This document shows, in pieces, positions 22,447 to 30,777 of a DNA stretch of 53,693 bases. Position numbers and translations under genes: made by a program. This DNA is from JBBDYH01 sp040901795 (GTDB lineage Bacteria > Planctomycetota > Planctomycetia > Pirellulales > JALHPA01), in the NCBI GenBank assembly GCA_040901795.1, contig JBBDYH010000006.1:1-53693 (forward strand), given 5' to 3'. Under the pieces are notes generated by a model. The model was not told the DNA's origin. It saw only the letters and a program-made list of their open reading frames with translations, and ran no database searches. Every line of letters begins with the position of its first letter. The stretch's first letter is position 1.

Positions 22447-24270
22447 TTAATCCTTTTGAAATCCAAAGCGGCGACGAGTCGCCGCACTCCAGAAGGCAAT
22501 CGCGATGCCCCCCAAAGCGAAGAGCGCCAGGCTCGCTGGCTCTGGCACAGCGGCAACGCCTGCCGCGGCTCCGTCGACCGGTGCAGCCAACGGCGGCGCG
22601 GCGGGATTATAGAAGACGCCCAACAGCGTGATGTCGTCGTCGTCCACAAATCCGTTGTAGTCGAAGTCGCCCAAGGCCCACGACGGTTGCGCGACGCCCG
22701 GGGCATAGGTAGCGCTGACGATGGTCACGTCGTCGTCGTTGACCACGCCATCCAGGTTCGCATCGCCGGTCCGTGTGAACGCCATGAGCACCGAGGTGTC
22801 GTCCACGGTCTGGCCGCGGAACGTGGTATAGGCGCCCAGCGGCAAGCTGGCGTTTTCGGCAAAGCCGATCGAGCGTGACTCCGGCTCGGCCGTGTTGGCG
22901 GCATTCGCGGCGCTGCTGGTAATGCCCGGGCCGTTCCAGGTTTTGCCGAGACCTGCGCCGCCCCGGCCGGCCAGCAATTGAGTGCGGACTGTGGCGAGCG
23001 GGCTGGGGCCAGTGTAGTTAATCACGGCGGAATTGTTGTTGAGATCGAGCTTTGCGGTCGGCGTGGCGCCCCCTGCGATCGAGAGAGAGCCAACGGACGA
23101 AGCGCCGGCGTTTGTGCCGTTGGGCGCCACTGTGACCGTGCCTTCGTTCACCGTCAGGCCCGCCGCGCGAACGTTATTGACCGTCAGCGTGCCGGCTCCG
23201 GCCTTGGTCAGGTTCTGTCCAGTCACCGTCAGGGCGCCGGTTAGCGACAGATTGCTGGTGGGTTGCGTAACCGTGATCGTCGTATGATCCGCCAGCGTGA
23301 TCGGCGCGCTGATCGTATGGCTGCCACTGAGGACGTTCAGTCGTGCTTCGCCGCTCGTGGTATTGAGCGTCAGAGCGTTTGGGCCGGCGATGGTGTAGGC
23401 GTTGACACTCTCGAAAGTGATTGCGCCGACCGTGATCGGAACATTCACGGTCACGGTGCGCGGCGACTGAATGGCGCTGCCGAACAGCGCCTCTACATCC
23501 GCCGCATTAGGGACCGCGGTGAACCAATTGGCTGGGTCTGACCAGTTGCCGCCGCTGTCAATGTTCCACGTATGGCGTTCCGGTGCCCCGATAATACGGA
23601 TGTTGTCGAGGCGGGCGCGATTGTCCAAGATGTCCGTGCGCTGGAACGTTTCAATCTGAATTAAAGCCACTGAGTCGAGCAGCGTCGTATAGGGGAACGA
23701 GCCCAGCAGGTTCGCGGGACTGATACTGTCCTGGTAGTAGCTGGTCATGCCGCCGTCGCCCGTGGTGTCGATCTCAATGAACATCGTCCGCGTGGTGGGA
23801 TTGCCGCCGCCAACGATCATCGGGGGCGTAATCATCCCGCCGCCCTGCGGAAGCCGTCCGACGACACGATCCTTTTGTCCCTGCACGCGGGCCAGGTCAA
23901 AGCCCTCCGCGTCCTTCAGCATCATCTTCCAAATATTGCCGCCCTCGGTCCCCTCGGTGCTTAGGAAGAAGTCGAAGCTGGCGATGATCTTGTTGTTCGC
24001 GTCGGGAGCGATCGGCGATGGCAGTGACAGCATGGCATTGTGAAAAGGCGGGTCCGGATTCGGTTGGATGATCAGGCGGCCGTTCGTAGCCGTATTCTCG
24101 ACGTTGATGAATCCCCGATCGGTCGAAGTGGTCCACATTCCGAGCGGGTCGTTCTGATCCGGCAGAGGCCCATCGGTGTACGCCGGAGCGTTGAAGTCGA
24201 TCACGATGGCCCCAACCGGAGTCGCGGCAACCATCACCAGCACCGTTCCGATTCCAAGTAGCCTGAGCAT
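22447..24270 (-). CDS. PEP-CTERM surface protein with dockerin-like module; repeat-derived C-terminus
   Basis: The 607-aa product starts at 24270, preceded by GGAGG about 9 nt upstream, with a signal peptide MLRLLGIGTVLVMVAATPVGA. Residues 22-240 form a unique amino-terminal domain with a lectin/LamG-like look (FDFFLSTEGTEGGNIWKMML). The shared cassette follows: NIDSGGNWSDPANW, beta-strand repeats (LTKAGAGTLTV), two dockerin-like loops (GDANLDGVVNDDDV, GDFDYNGFVDDDD) and the sorting signal VPEPASL-hydrophobic helix. The basic tail after the helix (AATRRRFGFQKD) is encoded by the palindromic repeat at 22455-22493. It should be exported and sorted by an exosortase located elsewhere. It lies downstream of the PEP-CTERM gene at 24597 on the same strand. 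Confidence 0.85.
   Translation of the reverse strand: MLRLLGIGTVLVMVAATPVGAIVIDFNAPAYTDGPLPDQNDPLGMWTTSTDRGFINVENTATNGRLIIQPNPDPPFHNAMLSLPSPIAPDANNKIIASFDFFLSTEGTEGGNIWKMMLKDAEGFDLARVQGQKDRVVGRLPQGGGMITPPMIVGGGNPTTRTMFIEIDTTGDGGMTSYYQDSISPANLLGSFPYTTLLDSVALIQIETFQRTDILDNRARLDNIRIIGAPERHTWNIDSGGNWSDPANWFTAVPNAADVEALFGSAIQSPRTVTVNVPITVGAITFESVNAYTIAGPNALTLNTTSGEARLNVLSGSHTISAPITLADHTTITVTQPTSNLSLTGALTVTGQNLTKAGAGTLTVNNVRAAGLTVNEGTVTVAPNGTNAGASSVGSLSIAGGATPTAKLDLNNNSAVINYTGPSPLATVRTQLLAGRGGAGLGKTWNGPGITSSAANAANTAEPESRSIGFAENASLPLGAYTTFRGQTVDDTSVLMAFTRTGDANLDGVVNDDDVTIVSATYAPGVAQPSWALGDFDYNGFVDDDDITLLGVFYNPAAPPLAAPVDGAAAGVAAVPEPASLALFALGGIAIAFWSAATRRRFGFQKD
22455..22493. repeat. Palindromic repeat (GCGRYGAC family) forming the 3' end of a PEP-CTERM gene
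   Basis: The stem GCGGCGAC-ga-GTCGCCGC (22468-22485) is flanked by TTTTGAAATCCAAA and ACTCCAGAAGG. The same flanks recur around the copy at 30146-30183. The minus-strand gene reads through the whole element and stops just beyond it. Confidence 0.88.
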
Positions 24271-24449
24271 TGGTGATCCTCCAGTAGAAAAAGAATGAGC
24301 TTCCGGCTCGTGTTGCTTGCAGCTTCGAGAAGCCGATTCACTCATCACACGGTGGTCTCGCATTAAATTGTGTTACCGCGCGCGGAGCGGCGATACAAGC
24401 AAAAACCGCGGCGACGGCTCCGGCATGCCGTTGCGTCGAAAACATCGCT

Positions 24450-24537
24450 CCACCCCGGCAAGCGGGGTGGGGGCGGAACCAGTCCTTAATATGGCATCTG
24501 GTTGCCAGACACCGCTCCACTCGGGCGAGCCGGGTGG
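24450..24537. repeat. Two related palindromes between PEP-CTERM genes
   Basis: CCACCCCG-gcaag-CGGGGTGG (24450-24470) and CCACTCGG-gcgag-CCGGGTGG (24517-24537) share layout, a GCRAG loop and the preceding CGCT. They differ by a compensated C-G/G-C pair and one T-G wobble, so they are two copies of one repeat. They lie in the 326-nt gap between the PEP-CTERM genes; no gene is seen there. Confidence 0.75.
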
Positions 24538-24596
24538 TGGCGAGCAGCGATATCATTCCGCCTCGGCGCTTCCGGCTTTGGTACGTACGACGATGT

Positions 24597-26747
24597 TTAT
24601 CGCGAGAGCCCGCGACGAAATCGCCGCCTCATCAATATCCCAACCGCCATCACGCCAAGCAGGACCATCGTCGAAGGCTCCGGCACGGCGGCAACGCCTC
24701 CGGCGACTGCCTCGACCGGCGCAAGAACCGGCATGGCGGTCGGATCATAGAAGACGCCCAACAGCGTGACATCGTCATCGTCTACAAAGCCGTTGTAGTC
24801 GAAGTCGCCCAAAGCCCACGACGGTTGAGGAACGCCGGGCGCATAGGTCGCGCCGATAATCGTGACGTCGTCGTCGTTCACCACACCGTCCAGGTTCGCG
24901 TCGCCGGTGCGCGTGTAGCGGACAAGGACCGCCGTGTCATCGACGGGTTGGCCGCGAAATTCAGCATACGGTCCCAAGGGCAATTCGATATTGGCGGCGT
25001 ATCCAACCGAGGTGGCCTCGGGGTTCGTCGCGGCATCCGCCGCCGCCGTACTGCTGGTAATGCCCGGCCCATTCCACGTGGCGCCCAGACCGGTCTTGCC
25101 GCGTCCGGCAATGATCCGCTGGCGGACGTCCATGGTCGGACTCGATCCGGCCACATAGTCGAGCACCAGCGCGTTATTGGTCACGTCCAGTGTCCCGGTT
25201 GGCGCGGCAGGAGTGCCGGCGATCGTCAGTGATGGCGTCGCCAGGTTCTTGCTCGCGCCGGCCGTTAATTGGGCTGTCGCGCCCGCACCGATCTGTAATC
25301 CGGCCAGATGCTGCGTCGCGCCGAAATTGACCCTGGCGTTGGCCTGCACCGAGAGGTTGGCGCCACCATCGCTATTCAGGTTCGTCACGCCGCCATTCGC
25401 AGCGAGCACAGCCCCCGCGCCATGCGTTTGGACGCCGCTGAGGGTCAACGTGCCTGGTCCCGTCTTGTTCACCGTCTGACCGGCGGGAAATGAAATCGGC
25501 GCCGAAATCGTATGGCTGCCGGCCAGGACGTCGATCGTGGCCGCCTGATCGCTGTCGATGGTCAGCGGGCCGGTGCCAGCGAGCGTGTAGCTGTTGGCGT
25601 TGTTGAACGTCAGACTGCCGACGGTTCTGGGACCGTCAATCGTGATGGTGCGCGGGGCGGTAATCGCGCCGAGAAAACTCGCCGCCACGCCGACGCCGTT
25701 GGGTTCGCCATTGGTCCAATTGGCCGCGAGGGACCAGTTGCCGTTCACATCGACGTTCCAGGTGTGAATCACCGGCGCCTCTTTAAAGACGAACGCCAGA
25801 TCCGCGAATTCCGCGTCGCCCGGCGGGTCGAGAATGCCCACCATCGTAGTGTTGCCGGTGACCGGGTCGATGCGAATCAACTCGCGGTGGTCGGGCTTTT
25901 TCGTGATGCCGTACAGCGTGGTACCGTCCGGATGCTCGACGAGGCTGAGCACGCCGGTCAACGCCGATAGCAACTCGTCGACGAGTACAACAGGGTCTCC
26001 GACAATCAGCCCGGTCATCGGGTCGATGGTGGACAAAGTCGGGCCGTCACGTTCGGAGAGCAGCAACCGGCGCTGGCCGTTGATGTTGAAGAAGGTGATG
26101 CCTTTCGGCTCCAGACCGCCGGGGTGACCGACGAAAGTTGATTCGCCCTCAGGCGTAAGGCGGTAGATACCGCGCTCATCGGCGCCGTAGAACAAGTGCT
26201 CGCTGCTCGACCAGGTGAGGTCTCGCAACGCGTGATACTCGTTCGGGCCATTTTGTCGGAACATCGGGTCAGTCTGGTCGTCAGTACGGCGTTCGGCTGG
26301 CAGCACGAAGTTTGGCCGAGGCGCCGGTAGGCCGTACGGGCCAAAGCCGGTATCGCCCGGGGCGTTGGAGTTGAAGATGCCAACTTGCGGGAAACCCGGC
26401 GTGTACACGTCGACCGTCTGCATGAACTGGTTGTCGTTGAAGGCAATTCTGTTCGGTTGGTTACGATAGGCTTCCGATCCGGCCGTGCGATACAGCAAGC
26501 CGTTCTCCGGATTGAACCCGATCGCCGTCGAGTCGGGCACGAACGGCAACTTGATGAGCGGCGTGACCGCTGCATTGGTGAGGTTGATCTCGAACAGCTT
26601 GTCGTCATCGGGACTCACTCCGCTTTCGCCGGTGCTCTGTTTCCCCGTGATGCCAATCAAGCGGATCTCCATCGGGACCGCCAGCAGCCGAGTCGAAGAA
26701 GTCGCGACCAACAACATAGCGAGCGTCACTAAGAAGCTGCGAATCAT
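24597..26747 (-). CDS. PEP-CTERM surface protein with beta-propeller-like N-terminal domain and dockerin-like module
   Basis: The 716-aa product begins with a signal peptide (MIRSFLVTLAMLLVATSSTRLLA-VP) and has GAGGG about 7 nt upstream of the ATG. Residues 25-330 repeat patterns such as DDDKLFEINLTNAAVTPLIKL and ELIRIDPVTGNTTMVGILDP, typical of DUF4394-like or propeller domains in PEP-CTERM proteins. The shared cassette follows: WNVDVNGNWSLAANW, GPGTLTLSGVQ, a longer beta-strand insert (GGANLSVQANARVNFG), then two dockerin-like loops (GDANLDGVVNDDDV, GDFDYNGFVDDDDV) and VPEPSTM-hydrophobic helix-RRRFRR. It is the most diverged of the three PEP-CTERM paralogues. Expected at the cell envelope or outside; ligand unknown. 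Confidence 0.85.
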   Translation of the reverse strand: MIRSFLVTLAMLLVATSSTRLLAVPMEIRLIGITGKQSTGESGVSPDDDKLFEINLTNAAVTPLIKLPFVPDSTAIGFNPENGLLYRTAGSEAYRNQPNRIAFNDNQFMQTVDVYTPGFPQVGIFNSNAPGDTGFGPYGLPAPRPNFVLPAERRTDDQTDPMFRQNGPNEYHALRDLTWSSSEHLFYGADERGIYRLTPEGESTFVGHPGGLEPKGITFFNINGQRRLLLSERDGPTLSTIDPMTGLIVGDPVVLVDELLSALTGVLSLVEHPDGTTLYGITKKPDHRELIRIDPVTGNTTMVGILDPPGDAEFADLAFVFKEAPVIHTWNVDVNGNWSLAANWTNGEPNGVGVAASFLGAITAPRTITIDGPRTVGSLTFNNANSYTLAGTGPLTIDSDQAATIDVLAGSHTISAPISFPAGQTVNKTGPGTLTLSGVQTHGAGAVLAANGGVTNLNSDGGANLSVQANARVNFGATQHLAGLQIGAGATAQLTAGASKNLATPSLTIAGTPAAPTGTLDVTNNALVLDYVAGSSPTMDVRQRIIAGRGKTGLGATWNGPGITSSTAAADAATNPEATSVGYAANIELPLGPYAEFRGQPVDDTAVLVRYTRTGDANLDGVVNDDDVTIIGATYAPGVPQPSWALGDFDYNGFVDDDDVTLLGVFYDPTAMPVLAPVEAVAGGVAAVPEPSTMVLLGVMAVGILMRRRFRRGLSR

Positions 26748-27049
26748 GCGTCTACCCTCAAAGTTTGATAGAGCCAGCCGTCAATTGTTAAACCCCGCAG
26801 ACGGGTCCAGGTAGCTCGAACGCGCAAGAATTCACGAGTGCCGGAACGCTCACGAGTCCGATGGCCTCTGCCGTTGTGCGTAGCTTGCGGCTGCTATTCT
26901 AGCCGAAGCTATGGGCGGAAATGATTTGGGGCCATCATTTTTTGCGAATGCCAGGTCTTTCCCGGGGCTACAATTTCCCAAGGGAGTTTCCGGCGACCGG
27001 CCGCGGGGCGCCGCTAAGGTTCCCATCTGCCGTCCTAGTCAGGGTTTAC
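26748..27049. other. Intergenic region between divergent genes
   Basis: This 302-nt gap should contain the promoter of the minus-strand PEP-CTERM gene and of the plus-strand gene at 27050. I see a weak hairpin, AAATGAT (26919-26925) with ATCATTT (26934-26940) followed by TTT, and no convincing ORF. No further element can be supported. Confidence 0.4.
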
Positions 27050-27479
27050 ATGCGCTTTCTCGCAAAACTGTTCGGCCAGAAACCTCCAGCGGCCGCCACT
27101 CCCGAGCGGGCTGACACCGAGCCGCCAGGTGAAGACGAACTGATGCGCGTCTTCAATGCGTATGGCCGCGAAATGATGATCAGCAAACAAGACTGGCGAG
27201 ACAACGTTCTGCTGGACGGCCTGGAGAGTGCTCGCCACGATCCGGATCAGCTCTACAGCATGCTGGTCAACGCCCTGGAGGATGGTTTGGCAAAGGACGT
27301 GGTCCAATACGCCGAGCACCTGCAGCGGATCTCCCACGCTGTGAAACCTCAAGCCGACCCGTCCGCAAGTCGTCACGGAGTTCCGCGACAGAGTCGAGCT
27401 GCTGCAAAAGGAGAAACCTCTCCCGCAACCGGCGCGCCAACTTCTTGAGCAGATCCTGGCAGAAACTTTCTTACCATGA
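27050..27479 (+). pseudogene. Small helical protein gene, apparently frameshifted near 27358-27360
   Basis: From the ATG at 27050 the frame encodes MRFLAKLFGQKPP, an acidic linker, then a convincing helical region (DELMRVFNAYGREMMISKQDWRD; DQLYSMLVNALEDGLAKDVVQYAEHLQRI). After about residue 103 this frame turns into low-quality sequence (SASRHGVPRQSRAAAK) and stops at 27448. The +1 frame, entered at the CCC at 27358-27360, continues plausibly (VVTEFRDRVELLQKEKPL, then PARQLLEQILAETFLP) and stops at 27477-27479. Removing one C restores a protein of about 142 aa. It may be a real frameshift, programmed shifting or a sequencing error. The family is not recognised; the helices resemble TPR-like or all-alpha adaptors. 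Confidence 0.6.
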
Positions 27480-27499
27480 TCGCTGAGAGCGTGTACAAT
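27471..27499 (+). promoter_or_regulatory. Sigma-70-like promoter for DUF1559 gene
   Basis: TTACCA (27471-27476) and TACAAT (27494-27499) are separated by 17 bp, matching -35 (4/6) and -10 (5/6) consensus. The predicted start near 27506 leaves a 24-nt leader containing AGGAGG before the ATG at 27530. The -35 box overlaps the end of the preceding reading frame. Confidence 0.55.
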
Positions 27500-27529
27500 T
27501 GGCGCGCACTCGAATCGAGGAGGTTCATC

Positions 27530-28567
27530 ATGCAACAGTCTCATCGGTCTCATTTTGCTCGACGTGGCTTTACCCTGGTCGAGCTGCTGGTGGTCATTGC
27601 CATCATCGGCGTGCTGGTGGCCATCCTGCTGCCGGCGGTGCAAGCGGCGCGCGAAGCGGGACGTCGCACTCAGTGCCTCAACAATCTGAGGAACATCGGC
27701 CTGGCGTTCAACAACCACTTGGACGTCCACAAGCATTATCCGACGGGTGGTTGGGGATGGCTTTGGTCGGGCGATCCGGACCGCGGTTATGGCGCTCGCC
27801 AGCCCGGGGGCTGGATGTACAACCTTTTGCCTTACATGGAAGAGCAGGCGCTGCACGACCTCGGCAAAGGGCTGGCACAGGGAAGTGTGCCCAAGAAGAC
27901 GGCGGCTCAACAAGTTGTCCAAACGCCGTTGGCCTGGGGGACGTGCCCCAGTCGCCGTGCGGTCGATACGTTTCCTGTGACCTGGAGCGGTATTTGTTCC
28001 AGCCCTGGGCATAATGTCCAGGGGCCGCTCCCAGGGTGCGTGGCGGCGCGATCCGACTACTCGGTCAATGCGAGCGACCGGGGTGACAATCAACATGGCG
28101 GCGGGCCGAGCAGTTACGCGGAAGGAGACAAGGGCGCCTTTTTTTGGCCGAACACGCGCTGCCCCGGCGGCAGCCCCGCCATGTGCGGCATCAGCTTTGA
28201 GCGCAGCGTAGTGAAGCTCAAAGACGTGAAGGACGGCGTCAGCAAAACTTACTTCGCGGGCGAAAAGTATCTCAACCGGCTGAAGTATGGCACCGGGAGC
28301 GACGGGGCCGACAACGAGTTCTGGAACGTGGGCTACGACAACGACATGTACAAGACCGCGGAGCGAGAGCCGGCGTCGGATGGCCAGGTGCTCAACGCGC
28401 AAGGCGTTCCCCAGGACGACGGCAACCGCTACGGCAGCTCGCACGAGCAAGCATTCCACGTTGTAATGGGCGATGCCTCGGTGAAGCGGATCCCCTACGA
28501 GATCGAACTGCAGGTCCACCGGCGGCTGGCGAACCGCGCGGACGGCCTGCCGGCGGAGGTGCCGTAA
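27530..28567 (+). CDS. DUF1559 protein with type IV pilin-like N-terminus
   Basis: The 345-aa product has a prepilin peptidase site and N-methylation motif, RRGFTLVELLVVIAIIGVLV (about 12-31), followed by the DUF1559 hallmark PAVQAAREAGRRTQCLNN and, near the end, the GSSHEQAFHVVMGDASVKRI block (the SxHxGG-like family signature, here with EQ in place of GG). Such proteins are strongly expanded in planctomycetes; they are thought to be pseudopilin-like and exported through a type II/IV system, with unknown function. The start is set by AGGAGG at 27518-27523, 6 nt before the ATG; a longer reading frame from 27476 is rejected. It converges with the ABC1 kinase gene across a palindrome. Confidence 0.9.
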   Translation: MQQSHRSHFARRGFTLVELLVVIAIIGVLVAILLPAVQAAREAGRRTQCLNNLRNIGLAFNNHLDVHKHYPTGGWGWLWSGDPDRGYGARQPGGWMYNLLPYMEEQALHDLGKGLAQGSVPKKTAAQQVVQTPLAWGTCPSRRAVDTFPVTWSGICSSPGHNVQGPLPGCVAARSDYSVNASDRGDNQHGGGPSSYAEGDKGAFFWPNTRCPGGSPAMCGISFERSVVKLKDVKDGVSKTYFAGEKYLNRLKYGTGSDGADNEFWNVGYDNDMYKTAEREPASDGQVLNAQGVPQDDGNRYGSSHEQAFHVVMGDASVKRIPYEIELQVHRRLANRADGLPAEVP

Positions 28568-28579
28568 GTGTTCTCGTAG

Positions 28580-28599
28580 CGGAATTCGCCAGAATTCCG
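28580..28599. repeat. Palindrome CGGAATTC-gcca-GAATTCCG between convergent genes
   Basis: A perfect 8-bp stem (28580-28587/28592-28599) with a 4-nt loop lies in the 39-nt gap between the DUF1559 and ABC1 kinase stop codons. It could terminate either transcript, but no T-tract follows on the plus strand. GAATTC dyads at 22285-22302 look related. Confidence 0.65.
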
Positions 28600-28606
28600 G
28601 ACTGGA

Positions 28607-30049
28607 TCAAACCGAGCCGGCGTAATCGCTCCGGTCCCAACCGGTGGCTTTGATCTCTTCCTCGGCAATTGGCGAAATGTCAATCTTCGCCTTCAGCCGA
28701 TACAGCATCGATCGCCAGCCGAACATTTGACGCGCGATGGTGGGTGTGATTGGCCGGGCGCGGCTGTAGCGCTTGCGGACCATCTCGAGGAACAGGTCGA
28801 AGCCGCGGCGGAAATCCGCTTCGTCTGCAAAGTCAAACTCTCCGCCGCAGTAACGCGGTCGCCACGACCAGTCGGTGTACTCGTCGCTGAGCCGCAACCG
28901 CTCTGCCTCGGCCGGGTCGTCACCGATCCACGACCATTCCTTGACCGCGGCAATGCGTTCGTCGCGCCGCCCAGTCGTCAACGGCCGGTCCATCTTGCGC
29001 ATCAAATCCCAGATGTCATCGGCGAAGTGCGGGACGTACCCGAAGTCAATCACGCCCAGCCGGCCGTCGTCGAGGAACAAGAAATTGCCGGGATGAAAGT
29101 CGGCGTAGAACAGCCGGCCGGCGTACATCATCCGATACCAGGCCCGCAGAATCTTCCGTGCGAACTCGTTGCGTTCCGCCTGTGACGGGTGGCGGGCCAG
29201 CAACTGGTCGATGTGTACGCCCTCGATGCGCTCCATGGTCAGGATGCGCGCCGTCGAGAACTGCGAAAAGACGCGCGGGATGACGATGCCGTCGTCCTCG
29301 CGAAACAGCGACCGCGCCTGCTGCAGGTTGGCCGCCTCCAGCTCGTAATCGGTCTCTTGTTCCAGCCGCATCCGCAAGTCGTCGAACTGGTCCTTGGTGT
29401 TTTCCCAATCCTTCGACAGGCGTGCCGGCAGCAAGAACGGAAACAAGTTGCGGAAGTCTTCGCGGATCGTGCGTGCGATGCCGGGGTATTGAATCTTGAT
29501 CGCCACATCTTCGCCGGTCTTGAGCCGTGCTCGATGCACTTGCCCTAGCGACGCGGCGGCAAAGGCTTTTGTGTTGAATTCGGCGAACAGTTTCGCCGGA
29601 TCGTCGCCCAGCTCGTTGTGCACCAGCTCGCGCAACAGCGACCAATGCATCGGCGGGGCATCAAAGTGCAGCGTTTCCAGCGTCTCGACGAACTGGCGCG
29701 GCGCGATGTCGGGGAAATTGGCCAGCGTTTGCCCTGCTTTCATCACGGCGCCGCGCAGATAAGTCATCGAGTCCAAGAGCCGTAGCGCGGTCCGCCAATG
29801 GGTCTCGGCGAGCAGGCGTTGGTTTTCGTCGGCCGATTTGAACCAGCCGCGGAGCCAGTGGAACAGATAAGCGGCGGCGATCTTGGCCTGGAGTGTGCCC
29901 AAGAGCGTCAGCCGACGAAACCGTCCGATCGGGATGGGCCGCAGCGACATCCGCGAAACGATCTCCGGCAACTCAGGCGTTGCAGACACGGCGCGCTCGT
30001 CCAGATCTTCGGGCAACGCGGCGATCAATTCGGCGATGGAAGTTGGCAT
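28607..30049 (-). CDS. ABC1/UbiB (COQ8-like) atypical kinase
   Basis: The 480-aa product has all ADCK/UbiB hallmarks: KxGQ (KAGQ, 104-107), the Ala-rich loop AAASLGQVHRA (164-174) replacing the Gly loop, Lys185 in VAIKIQYPG, the ExD motif in EQETD (230-234), the catalytic DFHPGN (317-322) and DFG (335-337). These atypical kinases or ATPases support ubiquinone and other isoprenoid-lipid metabolism, or stress tolerance, usually as peripheral membrane proteins. The substrate is unknown. The upstream gene on the same strand encodes a TetR regulator, 118 nt away, and the gap holds two inverted copies of a palindromic repeat. Joint control by TetR is likely (inference). Confidence 0.9.
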   Translation of the reverse strand: MPTSIAELIAALPEDLDERAVSATPELPEIVSRMSLRPIPIGRFRRLTLLGTLQAKIAAAYLFHWLRGWFKSADENQRLLAETHWRTALRLLDSMTYLRGAVMKAGQTLANFPDIAPRQFVETLETLHFDAPPMHWSLLRELVHNELGDDPAKLFAEFNTKAFAAASLGQVHRARLKTGEDVAIKIQYPGIARTIREDFRNLFPFLLPARLSKDWENTKDQFDDLRMRLEQETDYELEAANLQQARSLFREDDGIVIPRVFSQFSTARILTMERIEGVHIDQLLARHPSQAERNEFARKILRAWYRMMYAGRLFYADFHPGNFLFLDDGRLGVIDFGYVPHFADDIWDLMRKMDRPLTTGRRDERIAAVKEWSWIGDDPAEAERLRLSDEYTDWSWRPRYCGGEFDFADEADFRRGFDLFLEMVRKRYSRARPITPTIARQMFGWRSMLYRLKAKIDISPIAEEEIKATGWDRSDYAGSV

Positions 30050-30065
30050 TGTGGTGCTCCTTCTT

Positions 30066-30183
30066 TGGAGTGCGACGACTTGTCGTCGCTTTCTTTTTCA
30101 AATCAGGGTTTCCAACCAGACGGTCTTCTGCCTATCACGCCATACTGAAATCCAAAGCGATGACGAGTCATCGCACTCCAGAG
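30066..30183. repeat. Inverted pair of palindromic repeats (GCGRYGAC family)
   Basis: GCGACGAC-tt-GTCGTCGC (30072-30089), with GGAGT before and TTTTTCAAATC after, faces GCGATGAC-ga-GTCATCGC (30157-30174), with GAAATCCAAA before and ACTCCAGAG after. The two copies are in opposite orientation about 85 bp apart, a BIME-like arrangement. The second copy supplies the last five codons and the stop of the tetR-like gene (RSGVR-stop). Confidence 0.88.
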
Positions 30184-30758
30184 CGCAACCAGGCGACGAA
30201 CATCGCCAATGACTGGTCGAGCAGCGCGAGGGTGTCTTCTTGTTTGGGCGACTTGTCGCCGGCCCAGAACGCCAGCACTCCGGTGTAAAGCGTCCAATAC
30301 ATTTGCAGCGCCAAGGGTGAAAGCTCGGCATAGCCATGTTGCCGCGCCAGGCCGGCGACGATTTCGAGGTGTTCCGTTCGCAGCGAATCGTTCACCGGCG
30401 ATCGCGACGTGGTGAGCGGCGAGAGCGTGGTCTCCAACAGCGGCAGCATCAATTTACGCAGCGCTTTGAGTTGGCGCAGCTCAGCGGCGACCAGCGCGAA
30501 GAGAGCCTCGTCCAGGCCTGCGTGTTTGGTTGCCTCGGTGAACGCGGCGCGGGCGCTGGCCAGCTTTTCTTCTGCCAATTCGGCCACGATCGCTTCTTTG
30601 GTCTCGAAGTAGTTGAACAGCGTCCCCGTGGCGATTTCCGCCGAGAGGGCGATATCGCGCGTCGTGGTGCCCTCGAAGCCGTGGGTGCGGAACAACTCGA
30701 TCGCGGCATCCAGAATCCGCTGACGCGTGGCGGACTTTTGTTGGGCAGTGATTCGCAT
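30168..30758 (-). CDS. TetR/AcrR-family transcriptional regulator
   Basis: The 196-aa product has a TetR helix-turn-helix at residues 8-55 (RQRILDAAIELFRTHGFEGT, TTRDIALSAEIATGTLFNYF, ETKEAIVAEL) and a helical ligand-binding/dimerisation domain (LDEALFALVAAELRQL, LARQHGYAELSPLALQMYW). Two palindromic operators sit immediately upstream, so autoregulation is expected, with the ABC1 kinase gene downstream as the probable second target. The ligand is unknown. The carboxy-terminus WLRSGVR ends inside a palindromic repeat, so the last residues derive from repeat DNA rather than the original gene. The start ATG at 30758 has no strong Shine-Dalgarno. Confidence 0.88.
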   Translation of the reverse strand: MRITAQQKSATRQRILDAAIELFRTHGFEGTTTRDIALSAEIATGTLFNYFETKEAIVAELAEEKLASARAAFTEATKHAGLDEALFALVAAELRQLKALRKLMLPLLETTLSPLTTSRSPVNDSLRTEHLEIVAGLARQHGYAELSPLALQMYWTLYTGVLAFWAGDKSPKQEDTLALLDQSLAMFVAWLRSGVR

Positions 30759-30777
30759 GGCTTCCCGCGCGCCAGTA

